Assembly: GCA_026169375.1 (NCBI GenBank)
Contig: JAPFCR010000015.1
Span: forward strand, 26,169 to 90,168
From: Sporosarcina sp.
GTDB taxonomy: Bacteria > Bacillota > Bacilli > Bacillales_A > Planococcaceae
Length of the DNA stretch: 64,000 nucleotides
Reading direction: 5' to 3'
Shown here in pieces: positions 1 through 8,447 of the stretch. The position numbers were made by a program, and so were the translations under genes. How positions within the stretch are numbered: the first letter of the stretch is position 1; every line of letters starts with the position of its first letter. The notes under the pieces are model-generated. The model was not told where the DNA came from, did no database searches, and saw only the letters and a list, made by a program, of their open reading frames with translations.

Positions 1-194
1 CATAATAATTGAAGTAAAATAGCGGGTCGATTTTTCTTCATATAAATAGGCGTATAGTAAACATCATTCGCACCAGCATCGATTAACAAATCCATAACAT
101 AGCCTAAAATCTCTCCAGAAATATCATCTAAATTTACTTCAACTTTAAACATTTCATCATCAACATGTGCATGATTTGGCGGATGCATGGACAT
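1..194 (-). CDS. larC: LarC2: C-terminal part of nickel-pincer cofactor nickel insertase (partial)
   Basis: The gene runs off the left edge, so only about the first 65 codons are visible. The translation begins MSMHPPNHAHVDD and continues with VEVNLDDISGEILGYVMD and YYTPIYMKKNRPA, which match the C-terminal (LarC2) half of LarC. LarC is the CTP-dependent enzyme that inserts nickel into the pyridinium-3,5-bisthiocarboxylate mononucleotide ring. The start at 194 (ATG) follows larB by 5 bases, with AGGAG overlapping the end of larB, so the two are co-transcribed and probably coupled. The N-terminal LarC1 half is a separate gene at 15493-16251. An in-frame ATG two codons later (188) is the alternative start. 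Confidence 0.85.
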   Translation of the reverse strand, partial: MSMHPPNHAHVDDEMFKVEVNLDDISGEILGYVMDLLIDAGANDVYYTPIYMKKNRPAILLQLL

Positions 195-199
195 AGACG

Positions 200-949
200 T
201 CACTCCTCTTCTTTTTGCTCGGCTAAACGATGGATTAAAGCTGCATTATAAGCAGCCCCGTATCCATTATCGATATTGACAACACTAATGCCTGATGCAC
301 AAGAATTCAACATTGTTAACAAAGCTGATAGTCCACTAAAATTCGCACCGTAACCTACACTCGTCGGCACCGCAATGATTGGATGAGAAACAAGTCCTCC
401 GACAACACTCGGAAGCGCACCTTCCATACCAGCAACTGTAATAGACACGGTAGCTTGTTGTATTTCTTCAATATTATCAAGTAATCGATGAAGCCCTGCG
501 ACACCTACATCATAAAAACGACGTACTTCACAACCAAATGCTTCCGCTGTAACTGCTGCTTCTTCCGCTACTTTTAAATCGGATGTCCCTGCACATAAAA
601 CTGCGATGAAGTTCGTTGAAGCCGTCTTTTTATGTGCTATTTCTGTATGTAGCAGTTCAGCTACTTCGTTGTAAATTAATTCTGGATGAGTTTTCCTTAC
701 TTCAACCGCTTTTTCTTTTGAAATTCTTGTTACTAAAATGGCATCTCCATTTGCTTGGATAGAAGCAATAATTGCTGTAATTTGTTCAGCTGTTTTTCCT
801 TCTCCAAAAATCGTTTCAGGAAAACCTTGACGTTTTTTACGATGATGATCTACTTTTGCAAATCCTAAATCTTCATAAGTTGCAAGTTTTTCTTTTGCTT
901 CCGCTATATTCATTTTTCCTAATTGAACTTGTTTTAAAATGTCTTCCAT
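200..949 (-). CDS. larB: LarB: nicotinate adenine dinucleotide carboxylase/hydrolase for the nickel-pincer cofactor
   Basis: LarB carboxylates the pyridinium ring of nicotinic acid adenine dinucleotide and cleaves its phosphoanhydride, the first step in making the nickel-pincer cofactor. The protein (249 aa) has the family's N-terminal helical part and a PurE-like C-terminal domain with AVLCAGTSD, VAGMEGALPSVVGG and a conserved cysteine in NSCASG near residue 217, matching the position where the family forms a covalent adduct. The start chosen is the ATG at 949, preceded by AAGGAG about 10 bases upstream. A TTG-initiated extension reaches 982 but lacks a ribosome binding site. larC2 follows directly. 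A terminator-like hairpin at 997-1042 lies just upstream, so larB either has its own compact promoter or depends on read-through. Confidence 0.92.
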   Translation of the reverse strand: MEDILKQVQLGKMNIAEAKEKLATYEDLGFAKVDHHRKKRQGFPETIFGEGKTAEQITAIIASIQANGDAILVTRISKEKAVEVRKTHPELIYNEVAELLHTEIAHKKTASTNFIAVLCAGTSDLKVAEEAAVTAEAFGCEVRRFYDVGVAGLHRLLDNIEEIQQATVSITVAGMEGALPSVVGGLVSHPIIAVPTSVGYGANFSGLSALLTMLNSCASGISVVNIDNGYGAAYNAALIHRLAEQKEEE

Positions 950-970
950 TCTATTCACACTCCTTATAAA

Positions 971-995
971 GTGAAACTTCAATCAAACATTTAGA
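971..995. repeat. Fragment of the TAAA-flanked repeat family (copy D)
   Basis: The first 15 bases, GTGAAACTTCAATCA, are identical to the left end of the element at 35752-35796. TAAA occurs on both sides (967-970 and 996-999). The usual right end (GCGGGA) is missing, so this is a deletion derivative or a chance match. It lies in the larB leader, directly before the ribosome binding site. Confidence 0.4.
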
Positions 996-996
996 T

Positions 997-1042
997 AAAA
1001 AAACGGGATTGCTCATGTTTCTAAAAACAATCGCCTATCCCG
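997..1042 (-). terminator. Terminator or attenuator between gntK and larB
   Basis: On the minus strand CGGGAT...ATCCCG forms a stem with an internal GATTG/CAATC extension, followed by seven T residues. It ends gntK, but leaves only about 48 bases before larB. Confidence 0.7.
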
Positions 1043-1072
1043 CAAATTGATTATGCCAATCTATTTTCTAAC

Positions 1073-2554
1073 TCACTTAAAATACTTTATTAAATCTTTT
1101 GCAAGACTTTGGTATTTCTCGAAATTCTCTTTGTACTGACGATGACGTTCCATATCTGGCTGAATGACAGCTTCAATCGGAATATTTTGCTTAATATTTT
1201 CTAATGACGCTACTTCACCAATCGCATATAAAGCCGTCCATGCAGCGCCCCATGCAGCACTATGATGACTCTCTGATAAATAAACGTCTTTTCCGAAGAC
1301 ATCTGCTAACATTTGAACCCATAACGGAGACCTTGCAAGACCACCATTTACGTAAATTTTCTTCGTCTCACCAGCTTGTCTTTCTAAGGCTAAGCCGATA
1401 TGGAATAAATTATACGTAATGCCTTCTAAAACTGCCCGTACTAAATGTTCTTTTTTATGTGTAATTGAAAGTCCAAAGAAGTTTCCTTTTGCTTCTTGAA
1501 GCCAAATCGGCGCACGTTCCCCGTTTACATAAGGAAGGAATATTAACCCTTCTGCACCGAGTTCTACTTTTTCAGCTTCTGCCGTTAATTCCTCAAAACT
1601 TCCATCGTATTCAATAATTTCTTTTAACCATTGTAAAGCAATTCCACCATTATTTGTTGGTCCACCAATAATCGACAACTCATCTGTAAATGCATAGCAG
1701 AAAACTTCTTGTTCTTCGCTTACTTTAAACCCATGCATCATTTGACGAATTGCACCGCTTGTTCCTGCTGAAATTGCAACTTCCCCCGGTAAAATCGCAC
1801 CACTTCCTAAGTTGGCAAGTTGGCCATCTGCAGAACCAATGACAAATGATAACTGAGTAGGCAAGCCCATCATTTCTGCAACGTCTTCTTTTAACCCTGT
1901 TAAGTGTTCAGTTGGTGGTACAATTTCAGATAATTGTTCATAACGAACGCCACTTAATTCAAGTGCTTGTTCATCCCAATCGAATTTTTTCATATTAAAC
2001 ATACCAGTTGCTGACGCCATCGCGTAGTCAATTTTACGAACACCAAACCATTTCTGAATGACATACTCTTTCGCAGACATGAAGTATGCTGCTTTTTTGT
2101 AAGGTTCAAAATTCGTTTCTTTCATCCAAAGTAATTTACTAAACGGTGACATTGGATGGTTTGGGAGACCTGTATTTGCATAAACTTCATCTCCAACTGT
2201 ATCACGAAGCTCACGTGCTTGCTTACTACTTCTACCATCTGCCCAAATCATTGCTTGTGATAACGGTTCAAATTGTTCATCCACACAAATTAAAGAATGC
2301 ATCGCCGCTGAAATTCCAACAGTAATAATTTTATCAGCCGCGACATTTTCTTTTTGCATGACATCTTGAATAGCCTTTCTTGAAGCCCACTCAATTTCTA
2401 CTGGATCTTGCTCTACCCACTCTAATTGTGGATAATTTGATGTAATCATTCTTTCTGCTTCTGCAACAAGCTGACCATTTTGTTCAAATACAACTGCTTT
2501 CGCACTCGTCGTCCCAATATCTAATGCAAGGACAAGTTTTTCCGACATATCCAT
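1073..2554 (-). CDS. gntK: Gluconokinase, FGGY carbohydrate kinase family
   Basis: Phosphorylates a sugar acid or sugar with ATP, most likely D-gluconate to 6-phospho-D-gluconate. The protein (493 aa, normal for FGGY kinases) opens with LALDIGTTSAKAVVF (phosphate-binding loop) and carries GISAAMHSLICVDE and AMIWADGRSS, characteristic of the GntK branch. The second actin-like domain has AGTSGAIRQM and GGLARSPLWVQMLADVFG. An in-frame ATG two codons in (2548) also fits the AAGGTG ribosome binding site. It lies downstream of the SDR and LarA-type genes but has a terminator before it at 2643-2675, so it may be its own unit. Its presence without KDG-pathway genes argues that this locus drains into 6-phosphogluconate. 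A pentulose or other sugar-acid substrate cannot be excluded. Confidence 0.85.
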   Translation of the reverse strand: MDMSEKLVLALDIGTTSAKAVVFEQNGQLVAEAERMITSNYPQLEWVEQDPVEIEWASRKAIQDVMQKENVAADKIITVGISAAMHSLICVDEQFEPLSQAMIWADGRSSKQARELRDTVGDEVYANTGLPNHPMSPFSKLLWMKETNFEPYKKAAYFMSAKEYVIQKWFGVRKIDYAMASATGMFNMKKFDWDEQALELSGVRYEQLSEIVPPTEHLTGLKEDVAEMMGLPTQLSFVIGSADGQLANLGSGAILPGEVAISAGTSGAIRQMMHGFKVSEEQEVFCYAFTDELSIIGGPTNNGGIALQWLKEIIEYDGSFEELTAEAEKVELGAEGLIFLPYVNGERAPIWLQEAKGNFFGLSITHKKEHLVRAVLEGITYNLFHIGLALERQAGETKKIYVNGGLARSPLWVQMLADVFGKDVYLSESHHSAAWGAAWTALYAIGEVASLENIKQNIPIEAVIQPDMERHRQYKENFEKYQSLAKDLIKYFK

Positions 2555-2583
2555 TTCACCTTACTTCCTTAGATTTCAAATCT

Positions 2584-2593
2584 ATCGCGCGAT
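2584..2593. promoter_or_regulatory. Perfect palindrome ATCGCGCGAT upstream of gntK
   Basis: A 10-base GC-rich palindrome in an AT-rich leader, about 30 bases before the gntK start and downstream of a TATAAT-like sequence on the minus strand (around 2620-2625). It could be an operator. No matching copy was noticed elsewhere. Confidence 0.3.
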
Positions 2594-2642
2594 TTTAAAT
2601 ATAATCATACTTCTTATTCATTATATCGCTTTTCTCGTGAAG

Positions 2643-2675
2643 AAAAAGCTTTGGAATGTTCTCCAAAGCTTTTTT
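2643..2675 (-). terminator. Terminator downstream of the SDR gene
   Basis: AAAGCTTTGGA pairs with TCCAAAGCTTT around a short loop, with T-rich tracts on both strands. It lies 26 bases after the SDR stop codon. Confidence 0.85.
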
Positions 2676-2700
2676 GACTAACGTTCCAACATCAATTCAT

Positions 2701-3471
2701 TTAAATTGTCATACTGCCAAATCCACCGTCAACGCGGATTAAAGTACCTGTTACGAAGCTCGATGCACGGTCAGAAGCAAGCCATACAGCCGTTCCAACA
2801 AGCTCTTCTGGTTTTCCAAAACGATCCATCGGTGTATGCCCCATAATTGAAGCAATACGTTCTTCACTTAAAATTTTACGGTTTTGCTCCGCTGGGAAGA
2901 ATCCTGGAATAATCGCATTTACACGGATACCATGTGGTGCAAATTCACGCGCCAAAAACTGTGTCATATTGTTTACGCCAGCTTTTGAAACGGAATATGT
3001 AAAGACTCTTGATAATGGTGTTGTTGATGAAACAGAAGAGATATTAATAATACTTCCTTTTCTCTCTTGTTCAATCATACGCTCCGCAAACACTTGTGTA
3101 GTTAACATGATGCCTTTTAAGTTTACATCTAAAATATGATCCCATTCGTCTTCTTCTAATTCGAAAAATGGCGTCGGACTATTTGTACCAGGTGCGTTTA
3201 ATAAAATATCCCACCCACCTGACCAATCTTCAATTTCTTTCGCTACATTTACTAAAGACTCTTTAGAAACAACGTCTGCTTGAAACGCTTTCGCTTTACC
3301 GCCTTTTTCTTCAATTTCTTTTACAACTGCTTCCGCTGTTTCCAAATTACGACCCACAACTGCTACTTGTGCACCTTGGTCGGCTAAACCTTTCACCATC
3401 TCAGAACCTAATACACTATTTCCACCAATTGCAACTGCTGTTTTCCCAGTCAAATCAAATAAATTACTCAT
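2701..3471 (-). CDS. uxuB: SDR-family oxidoreductase, probable D-fructuronate reductase (D-mannonate oxidoreductase)
   Basis: A classical short-chain dehydrogenase (256 aa). It has a cofactor loop written GGNSVLG instead of the usual TGxxxGIG, an NAPG motif (residues about 91-94), catalytic Ser in INISSVSS and the YxxxK pair in TYSVSKAG. The C-terminal half reads PGFFPAEQNRKIL, then HTPMDRFGKPEEL and FVTGTLIRVDGGF. This pattern resembles the SDR-type UxuB of Bacillus, which reduces D-fructuronate to D-mannonate with NADH. It follows the LarA-type gene by about 120 bases, behind the same promoter. Its product D-mannonate would be the substrate of that neighbour. Related SDRs reduce other keto-sugar acids, so the substrate is inferred from context. 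Confidence 0.75.
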   Translation of the reverse strand: MSNLFDLTGKTAVAIGGNSVLGSEMVKGLADQGAQVAVVGRNLETAEAVVKEIEEKGGKAKAFQADVVSKESLVNVAKEIEDWSGGWDILLNAPGTNSPTPFFELEEDEWDHILDVNLKGIMLTTQVFAERMIEQERKGSIINISSVSSTTPLSRVFTYSVSKAGVNNMTQFLAREFAPHGIRVNAIIPGFFPAEQNRKILSEERIASIMGHTPMDRFGKPEELVGTAVWLASDRASSFVTGTLIRVDGGFGSMTI

Positions 3472-3593
3472 CTCTAATTCCTCCTAATAACTATCTTTAA
3501 TGCTCTGGCCTAGCTATGTCACAGATTTTCCCCAGTAAATCTGAAGAAAACCTATGACAATTGCGCAAGACCTTACATCTATTTGGACTTAAA

Positions 3594-4862
3594 TTAAGCT
3601 AAATTACCTTCATCATCAAATTGTAACTCGTATAATTCTGAAATAGGTGTTAAATTGTCACTTTCTTCTACTTCTTGTAAAAAGCCTTCTGAAACTTCAA
3701 TTTCACCAATTTCCAACGTGTTTTTAATGCGAACCATTTTTACTTTTGTAAAATCTAAAATATTACATGTTTTAATCGCAGCTTTAATCGCTAATTTATC
3801 GTTATCTAGCGTCGTCGCTGCTTTTGTCGGTGCTACAACAGTAGAAGTTAACCCGTTTGCGTACGTTGCCGGCCAATCTGTTTTATCGATTAAACGTTGT
3901 GTTGTGAAATCTGCCGTTCCAACACCATTCGCATTTCCTTCCGTTTCAGGAGTTAAATCGAGTACAACCATTTTATTTACTTCCGGACCACCATGCGCGT
4001 ACGGGGTTGGATATCTTCCTGTAATATTTGGATCCATACCGTCCCCACTAATGTTTTTACCAATTTCATCGATGACAAGCACATCAATTTTATCGAAGTT
4101 AATTTGCGGTAAAAACTTTTTCGCCATCTTTTGTAGCTCTGTTTCACGTTCTTCAATTTCTTCAGGGAGTAGTACTTCAACATGCGCAACTTTATCGAAA
4201 GCATTTTCAACCGTCGCAACGCCGAATAAAATAGGCATTTTCTCCATAATCATATGCGCCATTAAAATAATATGTTTGCCCATATGTTCAAAGCCAAGTT
4301 GGTGACATGCTTCTGCACCTTTTTGTTTCCCTATACCGATTGTCATCATTTTCATAATGCCACTCTCCACAGTTCCTCTAAAGGCTGTATGCGGTTTCAC
4401 TCGGTTAATAACAATAATTCCATCTGCTTCGGAAGCGTACTTATCGATATAAACTGGTAATCCATTTTCTAACTTTCCAATTTCAACAACTTCCATTGAA
4501 GAACGAATTTCAGCTCCGACAGACTCTTCCGTAACACCTAATTGTGCTAAGACACCTGTTTGCCCTTCAGCAGTCGCACCGCCGTGGCTTCCCATACTTG
4601 GAATGATGAATGGTTTAGCACCAAGTTCTTTTAAGAAAGTAACTGTTCGTTTTGTCACAGTAACAATTTCATCTACACCTCGACTACCAACTGCAACGGC
4701 AATCTCCATCCCTGGTTTCACTGTTTTACGAATCTCTTCTTTTTGTAAAGCATCGTTTAATGCCTGATCTACATCATCTACTTTGGTATCATCAAAAGAC
4801 TGACGTACTTTCATCATTTTCGGTACTGGTATGTCTTTTAATAACTCATCAAGAATACTCAT
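3594..4862 (-). CDS. LarA-family nickel-pincer 2-hydroxyacid racemase/epimerase; candidate D-mannonate/D-gluconate 2-epimerase
   Basis: A LarA homologue (DUF2088, 422 aa, full length). Residues aligning with the known LarA active site are visible: His93 in SMGSHGGAT, His158 in VKPHTAFRG, Lys171 in GIMKMMTIG (cofactor tether) and His187 in EACHQLG (nickel ligand). LarA enzymes invert an alpha-hydroxy carbon by hydride transfer to the nickel-pincer cofactor. Some homologues are reported to be D-gluconate 2-epimerases. D-mannonate and D-gluconate differ only at C2, and this gene sits between a fructuronate-reductase-like SDR and gluconokinase. That activity therefore completes a route with no other candidate in the window (inference). 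Lactate or another hydroxyacid is the alternative. Start ATG 4862, preceded by GGAGGG. Its promoter carries the shared operator at 4969-4993. Confidence 0.85.
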   Translation of the reverse strand: MSILDELLKDIPVPKMMKVRQSFDDTKVDDVDQALNDALQKEEIRKTVKPGMEIAVAVGSRGVDEIVTVTKRTVTFLKELGAKPFIIPSMGSHGGATAEGQTGVLAQLGVTEESVGAEIRSSMEVVEIGKLENGLPVYIDKYASEADGIIVINRVKPHTAFRGTVESGIMKMMTIGIGKQKGAEACHQLGFEHMGKHIILMAHMIMEKMPILFGVATVENAFDKVAHVEVLLPEEIEERETELQKMAKKFLPQINFDKIDVLVIDEIGKNISGDGMDPNITGRYPTPYAHGGPEVNKMVVLDLTPETEGNANGVGTADFTTQRLIDKTDWPATYANGLTSTVVAPTKAATTLDNDKLAIKAAIKTCNILDFTKVKMVRIKNTLEIGEIEVSEGFLQEVEESDNLTPISELYELQFDDEGNLA

Positions 4863-4968
4863 TGAAATCCCTCCGCTTTTTGAATTTAAGTTGATTCTGA
4901 TTTTAACATTTATGGTGTATCAAACAAAATTGAAAGCCCTTACAACTTTTATAAAATATAAAACTCCT

Positions 4969-5031
4969 AATTTGTTTGCCCTCTAAACTAATTTATGATT
5001 CTAGATTACCACCTAACTAAATATTCGTCAA
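4969..5031 (-). promoter_or_regulatory. Promoter and ROK-type operator of the LarA-family/SDR unit
   Basis: On the minus strand TTGACG (5026-5031), 17 bases, then TAATCT (5003-5008) form a sigma-A-like promoter. Directly downstream, 4969-4993 is an imperfect inverted repeat with arms AATTAGTTT and AAACAAATT. On the plus strand it shares 20 of 25 positions with the larE site and 19 of 25 with the uxaC site. Confidence 0.7.
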
Positions 5032-5081
5032 TTAAGCGGACTTGCTTCAATGAAATTTTAAAATTAATTTTTGCATCGATG

Positions 5082-5115
5082 AAAACCACACTTCGATGAT
5101 TTTCAGTGTGGTTTC
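5082..5115 (-). terminator. Terminator downstream of Gfo/Idh gene 1
   Basis: AAACCACACT pairs with AGTGTGGTTT around a 12-base loop, 14 bases after the stop codon of the Gfo/Idh gene. The T-tract is short. Confidence 0.7.
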
Positions 5116-5128
5116 ATTTCATCATATT

Positions 5129-6202
5129 TTACCCATTTATTTTAATAGCATTCTCTTGCGCGACTAAACATAATTCAGCTGCTTTAAAGACGTGTTCCTG
5201 AGTCATTGCTTTTTCCGTACGATTCACACAGTCTAAAACAAGTTCCCCGAAGAATGGGAATCCGACTTCACCTGAAACATCGTAATACTTTTCACCATCT
5301 TTATTAACTAAAAATACATGATCGCCCGTTTCTTCTCTTGCTACATCAACATACTTCCGAATTTCAATTGTTCCTTCCGTACCTGTAATAAATGTACGTC
5401 CGTCTCCCCAAGTACTTAAACCATCTGGTGTGAACCAATCTACTTTAAAGTATTGTGTAGCTCCATTATCTCCAACAAGCGTTGCATCACCATAATCTTC
5501 TAGCTCAGGGTATTCTGGGTTATCGTAGTTCGCTACTTTACTATGTACAACTTCTGCATCTTTACAGCCTGCATAATATAAAAATTGTTCAATTTGATGG
5601 CTACCAATATCACATAAAATACCGCCATATTGTTCTTTATCAAAGAACCAATCAGGTCGACTATCTGCATTCAAACGGTGTGGACCAAATCCTGTTACTT
5701 GTAATACTCGTCCAATCGCACCTTCATTAATTAAATCTCCTGCGAAAACAGCACCTTCAACATGTAAGCGTTCACTAAAGTAAACCATATATTTTTGGCC
5801 TGTCTTCTCAACAACACGCTTTGTTTCTTCTAATTGTGCCATTGTCGTAAATGGTGTCTTATCTGTAAAATAATCTTTTCCAGCTTCCATCACTTGATTT
5901 CCTAATGCACTTCTTTTGGAAGGTATAGCTGCAGCTGCTACTAATTTAATCGAATCATCTTTTAACACTTGTTCAAGTGATTCTGCTGCTTGTGCTTCTG
6001 GAAACTTCTCTATAAATTCATCTACTTTTTTTGCATCTGGATCATAAACCCACTTAATTGTAGCCCCAGCCTCAACTAGTCCATTACACATACCATAAAT
6101 ATGTCCATGGTCTAGTGCTACCGCAGCAATTTGAAATTCCCCTTCTTTAACGACCTGATTCGGTTTACCTTTCGGTGCATATGTCATACCATCTTTACTC
6201 AT
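5129..6202 (-). CDS. Gfo/Idh/MocA-family protein, divergent (1)
   Basis: A 357-aa member of the NAD(P)-dependent sugar dehydrogenase superfamily, with an N-terminal Rossmann-like part and a C-terminal alpha/beta domain (GGILCDIGSHQIEQFLYYAG). Two hallmarks are altered: the nucleotide loop reads ALDHGHIYG instead of GxGxxG, and the usual EKP motif is DKTPF. Cofactor use may therefore differ from its neighbours. The start is the ATG at 6202 behind AAGGAG; the GTG at 6214 lies too close to that site. It follows Gfo/Idh gene 2 by 49 bases and probably shares its transcript. The substrate is unknown; context suggests a sugar-acid derivative or glycoside. Confidence 0.75.
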   Translation of the reverse strand: MSKDGMTYAPKGKPNQVVKEGEFQIAAVALDHGHIYGMCNGLVEAGATIKWVYDPDAKKVDEFIEKFPEAQAAESLEQVLKDDSIKLVAAAAIPSKRSALGNQVMEAGKDYFTDKTPFTTMAQLEETKRVVEKTGQKYMVYFSERLHVEGAVFAGDLINEGAIGRVLQVTGFGPHRLNADSRPDWFFDKEQYGGILCDIGSHQIEQFLYYAGCKDAEVVHSKVANYDNPEYPELEDYGDATLVGDNGATQYFKVDWFTPDGLSTWGDGRTFITGTEGTIEIRKYVDVAREETGDHVFLVNKDGEKYYDVSGEVGFPFFGELVLDCVNRTEKAMTQEHVFKAAELCLVAQENAIKING

Positions 6203-6251
6203 TTTATTACACACTCCTTACAAAATAATAAAATTATTACTTACACTTCGA

Positions 6252-7253
6252 TTATTTCTTCAGTGAAATCGTTCTGTTCTCGATAGATGACGTTCGAATC
6301 GCATCAATCATTTCCAACGATTTATACGCATCTTTAGCTTTGACGTAATCATTCGTATCCTCTTGAATACATGTATAAAATTGATGGATTAACTTTTCAT
6401 GGCTTGCGCCGTAATAAAACTTTTTTCCAGGCATCTTATCGTCTTCGATAATCTCTTCTTTTCGACCTTCTTCATTGGTTTGCGTTAAAATACTATCTTT
6501 AATTGTAAACTTCCCATTTTCACAAATTACTTGTAGCTCTACACTTGAGTTCGCGGCATTTGTAATCGTTGAAAAGAAAAGACCCGTTGCACCATTCTCA
6601 AATTGAATATTTGCACTTGCAGTATCTTCAACTTCTATTTCATAATCAAGCAAATTAGCAATAGAGCCTTTGATTGTGTTCACATCTCCTGCTAATAACT
6701 GCATTAAATCCAGCGTATGAATCGCTTGGTTGATCATTACACCGCCACCTGCATATTTCATTTTTCCGCGCCACGGCTTTGTTTCATAATAAGTTTTTGG
6801 ACGATACCAAGTGACTAAACCTTTCAATCCTGTGATTTTCCCGTACTCACCACTATGTATTAATGTTTGTAATCTTTCAAAGGTTTGATTGTATCGATTT
6901 TGAAGAGACAGACAAATCTTCACTTCCCGGTTTTCCTCTTCCAGTGCTACTAAAGATTGCCCGCCTTCAATATGATTCGCCAATGGTTTTTCCAAAAAGA
7001 CATGTACATTATGATCGACACATGCTTTTGTTACTTCATAATGGAGGTGATGGGGTAAACAAATATGTACGCAATCGATTGTTTCATCTCGAAGCATCTC
7101 ATTATAATCTGTATAAAAAGGAACGTCACTCACAACATTTTTTAAGGATTCATCAATATCACAGATGGCTACTAATGTAGCAGCACTGTTTTTAATAGCT
7201 GATAAATGTATTTTTGAAACATCTCCTAGCCCAATTAATGCTACATTTAACAT
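6252..7253 (-). CDS. Gfo/Idh/MocA-family oxidoreductase (2)
   Basis: A 333-aa dehydrogenase with a canonical N-terminal Rossmann loop (ALIGLGDVSKIH), the EKP motif in VFLEKPLANH (Lys is catalytic in the family) and the domain-joining segment GGGVMINQAIHTLDLMQLL. It probably oxidises or reduces a ring hydroxyl of a sugar or sugar acid with NAD(P). The start is the ATG at 7253, with AAGGAG nine bases upstream; the open frame to a GTG at 7274 has no separate signal. It is first gene of a two-gene unit with Gfo/Idh 1. A cre-like box lies at 7301-7315 in its upstream region. Confidence 0.85.
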   Translation of the reverse strand: MLNVALIGLGDVSKIHLSAIKNSAATLVAICDIDESLKNVVSDVPFYTDYNEMLRDETIDCVHICLPHHLHYEVTKACVDHNVHVFLEKPLANHIEGGQSLVALEEENREVKICLSLQNRYNQTFERLQTLIHSGEYGKITGLKGLVTWYRPKTYYETKPWRGKMKYAGGGVMINQAIHTLDLMQLLAGDVNTIKGSIANLLDYEIEVEDTASANIQFENGATGLFFSTITNAANSSVELQVICENGKFTIKDSILTQTNEEGRKEEIIEDDKMPGKKFYYGASHEKLIHQFYTCIQEDTNDYVKAKDAYKSLEMIDAIRTSSIENRTISLKK

Positions 7254-7300
7254 AGAATTTACTCCTTTTTGCACCTAATCATTCAATACGACAAACTTCT

Positions 7301-7315
7301 TAAAAGCGCTTTCAT
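7301..7315 (-). promoter_or_regulatory. cre-like CcpA site upstream of Gfo/Idh gene 2
   Basis: Read on the minus strand, ATGAAAGCGCTTTTA matches the WTGNAANCGNWWNCA consensus at 14 of 15 positions. Its placement before the Gfo/Idh pair suggests carbon catabolite control. Confidence 0.6.
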
Positions 7316-7323
7316 TTTAAGTT

Positions 7324-7371
7324 TAAAAAGAAGTCCCATTCTCTGCTTTTATGACGAAGAGGAATGGGACT
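7324..7371 (-). terminator. Terminator downstream of larE
   Basis: GTCCCATTC pairs with GAATGGGAC, followed on the minus strand by TTCTTTTT. It lies just after the larE stop. Confidence 0.85.
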
Positions 7372-7376
7372 CTTGT

Positions 7377-8213
7377 TTAACTATTCGATGCACGATCTAA
7401 AACTGTTGCTGGTAATTCTTCATTCATACTTCCTGTACGATATCCAAGCAAGTCAATCGACACATACGTAAATCCAAGTGAAGTGAGTTTCATGTGAATT
7501 TGCTCACTCTTTTCAATCATTTCTTGAATTTGACTTGGCGTTACTTCAATTCTTGCTACATTTTCATGATGACGGACACGCGTTTGCGGGAATCCTAATG
7601 TTGCTAAGAATAATTCAGCTTCATTGACTTGTTCAATTTTCTTCTTATCAAGCTTAACGCCATATGGAATTCTTGAAGCTAAACTACATGATGCCGGTTT
7701 ATTCCAAACTGGAACATTTAACTCATTAGCTAATTGACGGACTTCGTGTTTATAAATGTCCGCTTCTTGTAATACACTACGGACGCCTGCTTCTGTTCGA
7801 GCTTTTAGTCCCGGACGAAAATCAGCTACATCATCCATAATCATGCCATCTAATACATAGTTATAGCCTAACTCTTCTGCAAGATCATTGAGGTGATCGT
7901 ATAACATTTTCTTACTGTAATACCAGCTGTCTGGCGTATTTTCAACGATACGTGGGTTATCTAACTCTTTAATCGCTGTTTTGTAAACGTTCACACCCAT
8001 TTGCTCAGCTAACTCCACCGCACCATCAAATTCTTCTTGACGGAATAATTCGGATGCAACAACAACTGCTAATACATTATCGCCTAGCTCTTCCTGTGCG
8101 CGCTTTAAAACAAGTGCACTATCAACACCGCCAGAAAATGCAACTAGCACTTTACCCATATCAGATAAAACTTTACCTAAATGAAGATTTTTCTCTTCTA
8201 CTGTTTTGTTCAT
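7377..8213 (-). CDS. larE: LarE: ATP-dependent sacrificial sulfur transferase for the nickel-pincer cofactor
   Basis: LarE adenylates the biscarboxylated pyridinium intermediate and donates sulfur from its own cysteine, making the thiocarboxylates that later bind nickel. The protein (278 aa) has the PP-loop SGGVDS at residues 27-32, DGMIMDDVADFRPG near 122, and PASCSLASRIPYG with the only cysteine of the protein at residue 176. That is the number of the sacrificial cysteine in Lactiplantibacillus plantarum LarE. A single cysteine means this is the one-turnover type, not the iron-sulfur type with three cysteines. The ATG at 8213 is chosen because GAGG lies about 10 bases upstream; the frame extends to 8258. 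It stands alone behind its own operator-bearing promoter. Confidence 0.93.
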   Translation of the reverse strand: MNKTVEEKNLHLGKVLSDMGKVLVAFSGGVDSALVLKRAQEELGDNVLAVVVASELFRQEEFDGAVELAEQMGVNVYKTAIKELDNPRIVENTPDSWYYSKKMLYDHLNDLAEELGYNYVLDGMIMDDVADFRPGLKARTEAGVRSVLQEADIYKHEVRQLANELNVPVWNKPASCSLASRIPYGVKLDKKKIEQVNEAELFLATLGFPQTRVRHHENVARIEVTPSQIQEMIEKSEQIHMKLTSLGFTYVSIDLLGYRTGSMNEELPATVLDRASNS

Positions 8214-8282
8214 TTTACTTCGCCTCACTTTTTTTATAGTATAAGCAACTAACAACAATAACTTTACATTTACTATTTAAAT

Positions 8283-8346
8283 CTTTTGTTTGCTCCCTAA
8301 ATTAATTCTTCGCTTAAAGATTAGCACCTTAATTCTTATCAGTCAA
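8283..8346 (-). promoter_or_regulatory. Promoter and ROK-type operator of larE
   Basis: On the minus strand TTGACT (8341-8346), 17 bases and TAATCT (8318-8323) reproduce the layout of the LarA-family promoter. The operator at 8283-8307 matches the one at 4969-4993 at 20 of 25 positions, including TTTGTTTGC and the following CTAAA half. Confidence 0.7.
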
Positions 8347-8447
8347 TTATTCCGTTTTGACCAAATTTTGCTACTCTATTAACCGCGAATATAGAAAACG
8401 AAGTAATCCACTGAACATCTACAAGTGAAGTGGATTGATTGGCTCAA

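Noticed and set aside
3655..4460. Long plus-strand open frames opposite the LarA-family gene
   Set aside because: They are shadows of a clearly conserved minus-strand gene with matching active-site residues.
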